Assembly: GCA_023454395.1 (NCBI GenBank) | Contig: JAEYFY010000367.1 | Coordinates: forward strand, 1 to 22,136 | Reading direction: 5' to 3' | DNA: 22,136 bases | Source: Pseudomonadota bacterium | GTDB lineage: Bacteria > Pseudomonadota > Gammaproteobacteria > Enterobacterales > Enterobacteriaceae | Part shown: positions 7,215 through 16,028 of the stretch, piece by piece | How the letters are laid out: each line of letters starts with the position of its first letter | Position numbering within the stretch: the stretch's first letter is position 1 | The notes under the pieces: generated by a model | What the model was told of the DNA's origin: nothing | Databases searched by the model: none | Seen by the model: the letters and a program-made list of their open reading frames with translations, nothing else | Made by a program: the position numbers and the translations under genes

Positions 7215-7844
7215 ATGAATTTGTTTTTCCAAAATAGCCTAGCTTTTCCCAGCATTATTTTCAGTGGATTACTTATTATTATCTCTTTTTATTGGCTTTG
7301 TGCTGCTTTTGGATTATTAGATATTGATTTATTTAATATTGATAGTGAATTAGATGTTGATGCCACCGGTTTCGCGGGTTGGTTAACAAAATTAGGATTA
7401 GCTGGCATCCCAGTCACTATTATTTTAACCATCTTTATCCTGATTGGCTGGTTTATCAGTTACTTTACTAATTATTGGATTATCAGCGCTATTGAAACCG
7501 GTTTTATTCATTATTTAGCGGGCTTTGTTGCTTTAATCATTATCTCTTTTATTTCACTTAATCTTACTGCGGTATGTTTGAAACCTGTTCGTAAAAAACT
7601 GGTGTCGCGTAATAAGCCTAAATCAGTACATCAATTGGTAGGTAAATTAGCCATAGTGCGATCAGCAAATGTAACGGAAAACAAAGGTGAAGCAGTTTTA
7701 GAAGATGGGGGCGCGGGTTTAATTTTACAAATTAGAGCGCCAGAACAAGAAAATATTAAACGAGGTGATAGCGTCGTGATTATTAGTTATGACGCGCTCA
7801 CTCACAGTTATCAAGTCGTAACGGAAGATGAATTTCATCATTAA
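7215..7844 (+). CDS. yqiJ: YqiJ-family membrane protein with NfeD-like OB-fold domain
   Basis: A 209-residue inner-membrane protein. It has three hydrophobic segments (about residues 12-36, 62-82 and 99-121), an acidic loop between the first two (DIDLFNIDSELDVDA), and a soluble C-terminal domain from about 138. That domain has the look of an NfeD-like OB fold: QLVGKLAIV, then GEAVLEDGG, then KRGDSVVIISYD. NfeD-like proteins typically sit next to, and partner with, flotillin/SPFH proteins. Here a flotillin gene follows 84 bp downstream. Length agrees with E. coli YqiJ (209). The ribosome site AAGAGAA is modest. It is inferred to be the first gene of a three-gene cluster. Function is unproven beyond the membrane-microdomain association. 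Confidence 0.85.
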   Translation: MNLFFQNSLAFPSIIFSGLLIIISFYWLCAAFGLLDIDLFNIDSELDVDATGFAGWLTKLGLAGIPVTIILTIFILIGWFISYFTNYWIISAIETGFIHYLAGFVALIIISFISLNLTAVCLKPVRKKLVSRNKPKSVHQLVGKLAIVRSANVTENKGEAVLEDGGAGLILQIRAPEQENIKRGDSVVIISYDALTHSYQVVTEDEFHH

Positions 7845-7928
7845 TACCTATTCGATGAGATCTAATTTAGTTAGCAGACAAAAATATTAAAAAATGACGG
7901 TATCGTCTGAACCTATGGAGAAAAAAGT

Positions 7929-10124
7929 ATGGATTTGGCTTTCGTTATGCCTTTCTTAACTGTCGTTGGTTTCGCAATCCTAATTATTTTAGGATTATTT
8001 GGATTATTTAAGGCTTTCTATATTAAAGTGCCTCAAGGTACTGCCTTAATTGTCAATGACATGACCTCACAACCTAAAGTCCATTTTACGGGTGCATTGG
8101 TTTATCCTGTTATCTACAAAAAAGAGTTTATGCGTATTTCTCTTTTAACGTTAGAAGTAGACCGTCGTGGTAAAGATGGGCTGATTTGCCAAGATAACTT
8201 ACGTGCAGATATCACGGTTGCTTTCTATCTACGAGTGAATGAAACCACTGAAGACGTACTAAAAGTTGCAAAAGCCATTGGTGTTGATAGAGCGTCAGAT
8301 CATCAAGCAGTCAGTACCCTATTTAGTGCTAAATTCTCAGAAGCATTAAAAACAGTAGGTAAACAACTTGAGCTATCGAAACTTTTTGAAGATAGACAAA
8401 ATTTCCGTGATCGCATCGTTGATGTTATTGGTAAAGATCTTAATGGTTATGCGTTAGAAGACGTTGCTATCGACTATTTAGAACAAACGCCGAAATCAGC
8501 GCTTGATCCTAATAATATTTTTGACTCTGAAGGTATCCGTAAAATAACGGAAATTACCGCCATTCATAATATTGAAACTAACCAAAAAGAGCGCGATCAA
8601 GAACTCGCTATCCAAAAGAAAAATGTTGAAACTCGTGAAGCCAGCCTTGCTTTAGAACGTCAACAAGCCGATGCAGAAGCACGCCAAAAACGTGAAATCG
8701 ATAATATTCGTGCTCGTGAAACGTCAGAAACCTTACGTGTACAAGAAGAAGAGCGCCTTAAAGCAGAACAGGCTCGTATTCAGACTCAACAAGAAATTGA
8801 GATCCGTGAAGAAAACCGTATGCGCGAAGTGGAAGTTGCACAACAAAATCGCACCCGCGCAGTCACTATTGAGCAAGAGCGTGTAAATCGCGCTCGAGAA
8901 TTAGAGATTGTTGCTCGTGAACGTGAAGTTGAACTGCAACGTATTGAGAAAGAGAAAGCGTTAGAAGAAGAGCGTAAAAACATCTCAAACGTTATCCGTG
9001 AACGTGTTGCCGTAGAAAAAACGGTAGCTCAAGAAGAAGAACGCATTAAAGAAGTACGTGAAGTTTCAGAAGCTGAACGTATGCGCCAAGTCACTGTGAT
9101 TAATGCACAAGCTGAAGCGGAAGAATCTTTAGTTCGCCAAGTGAAAAAAGCTGAGGCCGATGAATCTAGTGCTAAACATAAAGCTGAAGAAATTAGCACA
9201 ATGGCGAAAGCTGAATTAGAAGCCTCTGTAAAACAAGCCGAAGCGAAAAAACGTTTAGCGGAAGGTATTGAAGCAGAGCACGCAGCATTAGGTCTTGCCG
9301 AGGCTCGTGTACGCCAAGCAACTGCAGAAGCCGAAGAGAAAGAAGGTTTAGTGCTGGCGAATGTCACCGCTGAAAAACTCTTAGCGGAAGCGCGAGGCAT
9401 GAAAGAGAAAGGCTTAACTGAAGCACAAGTGATGGAAGCTAAAGCGCTCGCTCAACAGCAGCAAGGTCTTGCAGAAGCAAAAATTTTAGAAGAAAAATTA
9501 GCAGCTCAAGCGCGTGGTGAAGAACAACAAGCCAATGCAAAAGAGAAACTCGGTTTAGCTGATGCGAAAATTCTTGAAGAGAAACTCGCGGCTCAAGCGC
9601 GAGGCGAAGGTCAATTAGGTTCAGCACAAGCTGAAGTTATTCGCCAACGCTTGAAAGCAGAAGCAGATGGCTTAACTGATAAATTTAAATCGATGGATCA
9701 CCTTAGCGATACGGCACGCTCGCACGAAGAGTTCCGTATGCGTCTTGAAAAACAATTTGAACAAGCAATGGCATCTATTGAAGCCAACAAAGAAATTGCA
9801 CGCGAACAAGCTGATGTATTGGCTGCTGCTCTTAGCAAAACCAATATTGAAATTGTGGGCGGTGATGGCAACTTCTTTAATACCTTCTCTAAAGCATTAA
9901 GCTTAGGTAAAGCCGTTGATGGTTTTATGGATAAGAGCAGTTTTGCCAAAGAGAACGTTGAAAAGCTGATTAACCGCACTCAACAAGATAAAAAACTCGA
10001 TGTTGCTTCTTTATTAAAAAATCCTGAAGTTCAAGATTTAATTAATGGATTTATGGCAACAAAAGGAGCCAGCCAGTTAATTAAAGATGTGACAACTAAA
10101 TCAGACTCCTCTAAAGAAGAATAA
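7929..10124 (+). CDS. yqiK: YqiK-type flotillin (SPFH/band-7 membrane scaffold), long form
   Basis: A 731-residue protein. One N-terminal membrane helix (about 7-30) is followed by an SPFH/band-7 domain to about residue 215, including VPQGTALIVND, LTLEVDRRGKDGL and NLRADITVAFYLRVN. A very long Glu/Arg/Ala-rich coiled coil fills about 215-640. The C-terminus is conserved (IEIVGGDGNFFNTFSKALSL, near 640-660). Flotillins oligomerise into membrane scaffolds. It is longer than E. coli YqiK (about 553) through an extended coiled coil that includes a tandem 29-residue repeat. ATG follows TGGAG at good spacing. It lies between yqiJ and the giant ATPase gene, all same-strand. The assignment to flotillin is firm; its cargo or partner here is unknown, with YqiJ and the ATPase as obvious candidates. 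Confidence 0.9.
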   Translation: MDLAFVMPFLTVVGFAILIILGLFGLFKAFYIKVPQGTALIVNDMTSQPKVHFTGALVYPVIYKKEFMRISLLTLEVDRRGKDGLICQDNLRADITVAFYLRVNETTEDVLKVAKAIGVDRASDHQAVSTLFSAKFSEALKTVGKQLELSKLFEDRQNFRDRIVDVIGKDLNGYALEDVAIDYLEQTPKSALDPNNIFDSEGIRKITEITAIHNIETNQKERDQELAIQKKNVETREASLALERQQADAEARQKREIDNIRARETSETLRVQEEERLKAEQARIQTQQEIEIREENRMREVEVAQQNRTRAVTIEQERVNRARELEIVAREREVELQRIEKEKALEEERKNISNVIRERVAVEKTVAQEEERIKEVREVSEAERMRQVTVINAQAEAEESLVRQVKKAEADESSAKHKAEEISTMAKAELEASVKQAEAKKRLAEGIEAEHAALGLAEARVRQATAEAEEKEGLVLANVTAEKLLAEARGMKEKGLTEAQVMEAKALAQQQQGLAEAKILEEKLAAQARGEEQQANAKEKLGLADAKILEEKLAAQARGEGQLGSAQAEVIRQRLKAEADGLTDKFKSMDHLSDTARSHEEFRMRLEKQFEQAMASIEANKEIAREQADVLAAALSKTNIEIVGGDGNFFNTFSKALSLGKAVDGFMDKSSFAKENVEKLINRTQQDKKLDVASLLKNPEVQDLINGFMATKGASQLIKDVTTKSDSSKEE
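9465..9638 (+). repeat. Tandem 29-codon repeat inside the flotillin coiled coil
   Basis: Residues 513-541 and 542-570 begin with GLA[E/D]AKILEEKLAAQARG and align with a period of exactly 87 nt; 19 of the first 21 residues are identical. Codons differ at many silent positions, so the duplication is old and the protein sequence has been kept. A weaker related unit (GLTEAQVMEAKALAQQQQ) precedes it. Confidence 0.8.
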
Positions 10125-10142
10125 TTTCATTTAAAGGAGGTG

Positions 10143-10183
10143 GAAAGACATAGCGTTTATCTCTGTGTCTTTCTTTTGTTTTT
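10143..10183 (+). terminator. Terminator/attenuator hairpin between yqiK and the ATPase gene
   Basis: GAAAGACATAG (10143-10153) pairs with CTGTGTCTTTC (10163-10173) through 11 pairs including one G-U, with a 9-nt loop. TTTTGTTTTT follows. An exact Shine-Dalgarno-like AAAGGAGGT sits immediately upstream at 10133-10141. Inside an apparent operon this looks like partial termination that lowers ATPase expression relative to the flotillin. Confidence 0.65.
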
Positions 10184-10213
10184 ATCGTTTAAGCCAAGGA
10201 AATCCGTTATACC

Positions 10214-13200
10214 ATGTCTGAAATTCTGGATACGAATCGCGAACAGGAAATACTCGATAGCGCCGTTGCACAAGGTGGTGCGTATGAAATCTTACGCAAA
10301 CGCCTTACGGAGCAAGGTCAACAACTTCATCAAAAAGCCACTGAGCTAAATCAGCATCGCTTAGATGAATTTGGTCAAAGCCAAATGGATATTATTGGCC
10401 GTATTCGTATTCGTACTGAAAATAACTGCCAAGCCAGAGATATTGTTCGTGTCGGTGAGTGGTTACTGTTTGGTTATAACGTTTTCCTTGGATTAAAACG
10501 TGAAATACATCTTGAAGATGTTTTTTCTCTTTATCGTTTAATTGAAAATGAAGGTGAGTTTGATGTTGAAGCTGTACCTTATGAAAATACTTTTTTAAAC
10601 GACAATCGCTTTATTCAAGATTTTACAGAGCTTTATACTTACTACAAAAATACACAGCTATTACAGTTAGTTGAGCGTGATGGAAAATTACTTGCTAGCT
10701 TCCAAATTGGCGCGCGTATTACTGATGTGCGTGTTTTTCGTTGGGCGATTTCAAGTGATAAACAGCGTATTGAATATATTGATAATCGTGGCGAGCGCGA
10801 TATCGCCCTTCCTCCTGCCTATGATTTTGAATGGACAAAGACTCAGCGCGAAGACACGGTCAATGGTCGTTTTCCCCATATCAATATTCTTGATACCGTT
10901 TTTGTCGAAACAACCGGCGGTGATTTAACAGTTAAATGTGAAAATAATACCGAAGATGGTTTAGGGATTTATCGTGAGGCCGTATTAGACAAAAACCAAT
11001 CTCTCGATGATGCCCAAATTGAATATGCTCAAACTGGCAGTTTAATTCTGTTAAAAATCTTACCGTATCGAGAAGAGAATTGGCGTTATTTGGTCTACAA
11101 CATGTTGACGCAAACCGTACAACGCATCGATGCAATCGGGCAAGCTTGCGTCCAATTACCTGAAGATCACGGCATTATTTTCCCCGGTGGTTATTACCTA
11201 CAAAATGGTGAATACAAAACCTTTGATCAACCAATGGAAGGGATGTATTTCCGTCGTCTACGCCGTTCGCCTAATGGTGAAGACGTGTTATATGTGTTCT
11301 ACTCCCCTTCACAAGGTCGCCTTGCGCTTTTCAATTACAATATGATTGAGCGCAAACTTGCTGTGCCTTTAGTCGGTCACGGCTATGCGATGTTAGAAGA
11401 TGGGAAAATGGTACTGTTTGAAGGTGAAGGCGAAGAAGCAACGCGCGTTCATCCAATGCAAGTTTGGCAAACGCCTTTCTATTCTGAAGAATTTGCCGAT
11501 AAACAACCTCCTCGTAATGGTTTCTATGGAAGAATTGGTAATGCTGATTTAGTTCGAGGCATTTCCGAAATTTTGCATGTCGCAAAAGAAATTGAAGGTG
11601 ATCAAATTTCTATTGCTCGTTATGAGCAACTCAGTTCACAACCTAAAAATTTATTAGATCTCTATTATTGGTTTAACGATGAACACTGTTTAGGGATTGG
11701 AAAGCTACTTAAAGATATCGCTCAAACCAGCGAATTAGTGCTTGATGAATATGAAAAAGTAGAAAGTATTCGTCAACAATCTGCTAAATCCATGCTTGAA
11801 GCCGTTAATCGCCAAAAATCACTACTGACTTTAACACTGCCTGATAGTTGGACTGATATACAACAATTTGTTGATAGCTTAAATTCACTAAATGCCCATC
11901 GTGGACATCTTATTTCCTTGCGTGAATTCCGTTATATGGATTTAACCAAGCTTAGTGCGATGGAAGCGGAAATTACAGAGACTCAGCAACGCGTTTCTCA
12001 AGCTACGGCTCTTTTTCTGGCTAGTGATAAAGCGTTACAACCATTTAAAACTCAGCTTGTTACCTTTGAAAATCTTATTGAGAAAGCACAAAACAGCGCA
12101 CAGATAGATATTCCGATGAATGACATGGAAAAAATGTCTGCTGATTTAGATATGCTTTCTAACTTAATGGCATCTTTAACATTCCAAGATGTCACCCAAC
12201 AAACACAGATTATTGATGCGATTTCACAGATCTACGCTCAACTAAACCAATCCCGCGCTCGATTACAACAAAAACGCAAATCACAAAGTAGTATCGAAAG
12301 TGTGGCACAATTTGGCGCTCAATTTCGCTTGTTTAGCCAAGGGATCACCAATGCATTATCTCTGGCAACCGATCCTGAACGTTGTGACGATCAGCTTTCT
12401 CGCTTATTGCTTCAATTAGAAGAGCTAGAGAGCCAGTTTAGCCATCATGATGAATTTCTTGATGATATTCTTGCTAAACGTGAAGAGTTAGTTGAAACCT
12501 TTGAGTCGCATAAACAAGTACTGCTTGATGATCGCCAACGTCGATCACAAAGTCTGCTTACTGCTGCAAATCGCTTACTGGAAAATCTGCAACGCCGAAC
12601 ATCTCGCTTGCAATCACAAGATGAGCTAAATGCCTTTTTTGCATCAGATCCATTATCATTAAAAACACGAGAGATCATTGAAAAGCTAAGAGAAATCAAT
12701 GATAACGTCAAAGCTGATGATATTGATGCACGCCTAAAATCTTCTCGTGATCAGGCTATTCGTATTCTGCGAGATAAAACGGATATTTTTGAAGATGGCG
12801 GCAACGTCATTAAATTAGGACCTCGCCACCGTTTTAGTGTTAATACGCAAGAGCTTGACCTCACTATCTTGCCTAAAGAAGATAAGCTCTGGCTATACCT
12901 GACAGGAACAGATTACCAAGAGCCAATTGAAAATGCAGAGCTTGCTCAATTACAGCCTTATTGGAATGCCTCGCTTGAGTCTGAATCAGACACGGTTTAT
13001 CGTGCAGAATACCTTGCTTATTCTATTATTTATGCGGCAGCAAAACGTCAAGATGGTCTGGATTACGAAACACTAAAAGAAGCACTCACCATTCCAGAAA
13101 AACTTGAAAAACTCGTACGTGACTTTGCAACGCCACGTTATAAAGAAGGCTATGAAAAAGGTATCCACGATCACGATGCGATCGCTATATTAAAAAAACT

Positions 13201-15148
13201 GATCCCAATCGGCGAAAGTGCCGACCTTCTTCGCTATAACCCGACTGCACGCGCAATAGCCGCGCTATTTTGGGAAACGAAACAAAATGAGCAATACCCT
13301 GCACTGTGGCCAGAACGAGCAAGAACAGCGCTTAATATTCAGCAATTATTCCATACAGATGATGCATTAATCGATCTACAAGCTGAAATCGAAGCGGATA
13401 TACGCCTATTCCTTCATGATAATCCGATTGAGTGCGAACACTATATTCCGATACAAGCTTCAGAATATTTAAGCTTTGCGTTGGCGAGAACCCCTATTGA
13501 ATTGGTTTATAGCAAATACGCTAAAGAGCTAGTGATTGCACTGCAAAGTCGATTAGAAGAAGCTCATATGTGGATGGACTTTAATCGTTCACAACAAAAT
13601 TTAGGTACGCGATACGCACAGCGTTGGGCGCTGATCCAAAATTGGCTACAAGGGCTGTGCTCTCTACCTGATTATGCCGATCTTACGCCTTATATACCGG
13701 GTGCTATCGCTATCATTATTTTAGATAAAGTCGCATCAGCGCGTTATAGCGAAGCCGATTTGTACTTTACAGTAACGGGCTTGTTAGGCTCTCACCCTAC
13801 CATTGAAAACCAAGCGTTATCACTCAGTTTAGATGACTATTTCAGTCGAATGCGAGGGCAAAGAAAGAACTTTATTCCTGCATTCCAACAGTATCTTAGC
13901 TTGCGACAAAAAATAGTCAGTGATGAACGTGAACGTTTAAAACTGCATGAATTTAAAGCCAAACCGTTAAGCTCTTTTGTCCGTAACAAACTGATTAATG
14001 ATGTCTATTTACCCATTATTGGCGACAATATGGCAAAACAAATTGGTGCTTTAGGAGAAGGAAAACGCACTGATTTAATGGGATTATTATTAATGATCTC
14101 CCCTCCAGGCTACGGTAAAACCACCTTAATGGAATATGCAGCAGCACGTTTAGGTCTAATTTTTATGAAGATCAATGGTCCTGCGTTAGGGCATAACGTG
14201 CTGTCACTCGATCCTGAACAAGCACCTAATGCAACAGCAAGACAAGAGCTTGAAAAACTCAATTTGGCATTAGAAATGGGAAATAACGTGATGTTGTATG
14301 TGGATGATATTCAGCATACCCATCCTGAATTCTTACAAAAATTTATTTCGCTCTGTGATGGAACAAGACGTATTGAAGGGGTATGGAAAGGAAAAACCAA
14401 AACCTATGATATGCGTGGTAAAAAATTCTGTGTCGTTATGGCGGGTAACCCTTATACCGAATCAGGCGAAGTATTCCGTATTCCTGATATGCTGGCTAAC
14501 CGTGCTGATATTTATAACTTAGGTGAGGTATTAGGCGGCATGGATGACGCTTTTGCACTGAGTTATATCGAAAATAGCTTAACCTCGAATGCGGTATTAG
14601 CGCCACTGGCACTACGTGATCTCAACGATCTTTATATTTTAGTGGATAAGGCGATGGGGAAATCTGTCTCTACTAACACATTAAGTTACCCTTATTCTGA
14701 TGCTGAAATTAATGAAATTGTGATGGTACTTAAGCACTTAATTACGCTACGCAATGTTATTTTAAAAGTAAATCAGCAATATATTGCCAGTGCTGCACAA
14801 TCAGATAAATATCGCGTAGAGCCAGCATTTCGCTTACAAGGCAGTTACCGCAATATGAATAAGCTCAGTGAGAAAGTTTCTGCGGTAATGAATGATGAAG
14901 AAATTGAACGCTTGTTAGACGATCACTATCTTGGTGAAGCACAACTACTCACAACGGGTGCCGAAGAGAACTTACTAAAACTCGCGGAATTACGTGGAAA
15001 ATTAACAGAGAAAGACACACTCCGCTGGGAACAAATCAAGAAAGATTTTATGCGTAATAAAGCATTAGGTGGTGATAATGGCGATATTGGCGACCGTGTA
15101 GTATCACAATTAGCCAATCTTGTTGAAAGTGTGCAAGGTCTACGCTAA
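10214..15148 (+). CDS. Giant AAA+ ATPase ('DNA repair ATPase' / DUF3686-type), flotillin-linked
   Basis: A 1,644-residue cytosolic protein. The N-terminal ~480 residues are mixed alpha/beta without a motif I recognise. About 500-850 is largely helical and coiled-coil. The C-terminal ~350 residues form an AAA+ module. Its Walker A is SPPGYGKTT (1296-1304), with K1302. Walker B is MLYVDDIQH (1360-1368), with Asp-Asp where Asp-Glu is usual. The sensor-1-like motif is VVMAGNP with N1412, and the sensor-2-like motif is GSYRNMNKL with R1546. The architecture resembles the 'ATPase involved in DNA repair' family often encoded beside flotillins; direct evidence for DNA repair is lacking as far as I know. 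ATG 10214 follows AAGGAA at a long spacing of about 12 nt, which suggests modest translation. It is probably the last gene of the yqiJ-yqiK cluster. Confidence 0.85.
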   Translation: MSEILDTNREQEILDSAVAQGGAYEILRKRLTEQGQQLHQKATELNQHRLDEFGQSQMDIIGRIRIRTENNCQARDIVRVGEWLLFGYNVFLGLKREIHLEDVFSLYRLIENEGEFDVEAVPYENTFLNDNRFIQDFTELYTYYKNTQLLQLVERDGKLLASFQIGARITDVRVFRWAISSDKQRIEYIDNRGERDIALPPAYDFEWTKTQREDTVNGRFPHINILDTVFVETTGGDLTVKCENNTEDGLGIYREAVLDKNQSLDDAQIEYAQTGSLILLKILPYREENWRYLVYNMLTQTVQRIDAIGQACVQLPEDHGIIFPGGYYLQNGEYKTFDQPMEGMYFRRLRRSPNGEDVLYVFYSPSQGRLALFNYNMIERKLAVPLVGHGYAMLEDGKMVLFEGEGEEATRVHPMQVWQTPFYSEEFADKQPPRNGFYGRIGNADLVRGISEILHVAKEIEGDQISIARYEQLSSQPKNLLDLYYWFNDEHCLGIGKLLKDIAQTSELVLDEYEKVESIRQQSAKSMLEAVNRQKSLLTLTLPDSWTDIQQFVDSLNSLNAHRGHLISLREFRYMDLTKLSAMEAEITETQQRVSQATALFLASDKALQPFKTQLVTFENLIEKAQNSAQIDIPMNDMEKMSADLDMLSNLMASLTFQDVTQQTQIIDAISQIYAQLNQSRARLQQKRKSQSSIESVAQFGAQFRLFSQGITNALSLATDPERCDDQLSRLLLQLEELESQFSHHDEFLDDILAKREELVETFESHKQVLLDDRQRRSQSLLTAANRLLENLQRRTSRLQSQDELNAFFASDPLSLKTREIIEKLREINDNVKADDIDARLKSSRDQAIRILRDKTDIFEDGGNVIKLGPRHRFSVNTQELDLTILPKEDKLWLYLTGTDYQEPIENAELAQLQPYWNASLESESDTVYRAEYLAYSIIYAAAKRQDGLDYETLKEALTIPEKLEKLVRDFATPRYKEGYEKGIHDHDAIAILKKLIPIGESADLLRYNPTARAIAALFWETKQNEQYPALWPERARTALNIQQLFHTDDALIDLQAEIEADIRLFLHDNPIECEHYIPIQASEYLSFALARTPIELVYSKYAKELVIALQSRLEEAHMWMDFNRSQQNLGTRYAQRWALIQNWLQGLCSLPDYADLTPYIPGAIAIIILDKVASARYSEADLYFTVTGLLGSHPTIENQALSLSLDDYFSRMRGQRKNFIPAFQQYLSLRQKIVSDERERLKLHEFKAKPLSSFVRNKLINDVYLPIIGDNMAKQIGALGEGKRTDLMGLLLMISPPGYGKTTLMEYAAARLGLIFMKINGPALGHNVLSLDPEQAPNATARQELEKLNLALEMGNNVMLYVDDIQHTHPEFLQKFISLCDGTRRIEGVWKGKTKTYDMRGKKFCVVMAGNPYTESGEVFRIPDMLANRADIYNLGEVLGGMDDAFALSYIENSLTSNAVLAPLALRDLNDLYILVDKAMGKSVSTNTLSYPYSDAEINEIVMVLKHLITLRNVILKVNQQYIASAAQSDKYRVEPAFRLQGSYRNMNKLSEKVSAVMNDEEIERLLDDHYLGEAQLLTTGAEENLLKLAELRGKLTEKDTLRWEQIKKDFMRNKALGGDNGDIGDRVVSQLANLVESVQGLR

Positions 15149-15164
15149 AGAAAAAAAATAACTA

Positions 15165-15196
15165 TATTTAGCCCACTTATTTTAGTGGGCTAAATA
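15165..15196. terminator. Bidirectional terminator between the ATPase and AbiEii genes
   Basis: TATTTAGCCCACT (15165-15177) and AGTGGGCTAAATA (15184-15196) form a perfect 13-bp stem with a 6-nt loop between two convergent genes. Read on the minus strand it is followed by a run of eight T residues, so it best terminates the toxin-antitoxin transcript. Reading from the ATPase side the T-run is weak. Confidence 0.85.
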
Positions 15197-15212
15197 TGGG
15201 ATAAACAATGTT

Positions 15213-16028
15213 TTATAAACCAAGTAACCCATTCCAAAAGTCATTAATTAATTGGATGGCTAAATCAGTTTGATTAGAAGAAGGATCTAGTTGTCTAACA
15301 ATGGCATCAATAAACAATTCTTTATCTAAAAGAGATAATTTTTCTAAGCTATCTGGCGAAGCTATTGTTGCAGTATCACTCCCAGCAAGAAGAGCACCTA
15401 ATCGCTCAGTATGCCAATCAACATCATTTCCCCATGTTGAATTATCATAAAGCCTAGAGTCTTCAATATGTTGATACTCTGAAACAATTTTATAAATATC
15501 AATAGCATCTTTTGGTGAAGCGTTTCCTCTATCTCGCCATGCGAAGAGTTTTAGTAACAGTAATCCTGGTAATGAACAGAAACGAATATTTATATCTGCT
15601 GATATTTGAACAATAGTTGAATAGTGGAAAGCCTCATTAAACCCATCTACAGACATAATAATTTCTCTATCTGGTGGCCAAGCTATTTGATTTTCAGATG
15701 CAATATCACCAAATGGGATAATATCTAGTTCAATACCATCAAAGATAAATCGATGTATATTGTTATGAACTTCTAAAGCACCTTGTTTAGTTAATTCCTC
15801 TTTTAATAAATTAAATTGCTCCCAATCCTGTAAAAAAATAGCAATATCAATATCTCTTGTATGTCTTCCCGCTCTTCGCCCATGAACGTGAGTGAGAAGT
15901 ACTTCTCGTGATGTTGCACCAGCAATAAAAAAAGGCAGTTTAAGTACTGAGAAAATATGAGCAATTTTTATTAAAATTTGATTTGTTTCTTCAGCTAAAG
16001 GTGTTCTTAATGTGTAAATACTGTTCAT
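15213..16028 (-). CDS. AbiEii/AbiGii-type nucleotidyltransferase toxin
   Basis: A 271-residue cytosolic protein with the DNA-polymerase-beta-like nucleotidyltransferase pattern of AbiEii toxins. It has a glycine/serine motif GATSREV (37-43), the acidic pair TRDIDIAIF (57-65, Asp59 and Asp61), a third acidic position in IELDIIPFG (Asp102), and the downstream family block LLLLKLFAWRDR ... SPKDAIDIYKI (about 156-181). AbiEii transfers nucleotides, stalling growth in a bacteriostatic way, and its partner AbiEi represses the operon. The start ATG 16028 lies inside the end of the antitoxin gene (38-nt overlap), so translation is probably coupled; no strong ribosome site precedes it. The next internal Met is past the active site, which supports this start. 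All expected catalytic residues are present, so it appears intact. Confidence 0.85.
   Translation of the reverse strand: MNSIYTLRTPLAEETNQILIKIAHIFSVLKLPFFIAGATSREVLLTHVHGRRAGRHTRDIDIAIFLQDWEQFNLLKEELTKQGALEVHNNIHRFIFDGIELDIIPFGDIASENQIAWPPDREIIMSVDGFNEAFHYSTIVQISADINIRFCSLPGLLLLKLFAWRDRGNASPKDAIDIYKIVSEYQHIEDSRLYDNSTWGNDVDWHTERLGALLAGSDTATIASPDSLEKLSLLDKELFIDAIVRQLDPSSNQTDLAIQLINDFWNGLLGL

Noticed and set aside
9029..9400. Long minus-strand open frame opposite the flotillin coiled coil
   Set aside because: It is a mirror of the Glu/Ala/Lys-rich codons on the coding strand and gives a Ser/Ala-rich product typical of such shadows.
10140..10349. 69-codon frame starting at GTG 10140 behind AAAGGAG
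   Set aside because: The GTG overlaps the Shine-Dalgarno-like sequence with no spacing, the frame runs through a terminator hairpin and 136 bp into the ATPase gene in another phase, and the product has no domain-like pattern.
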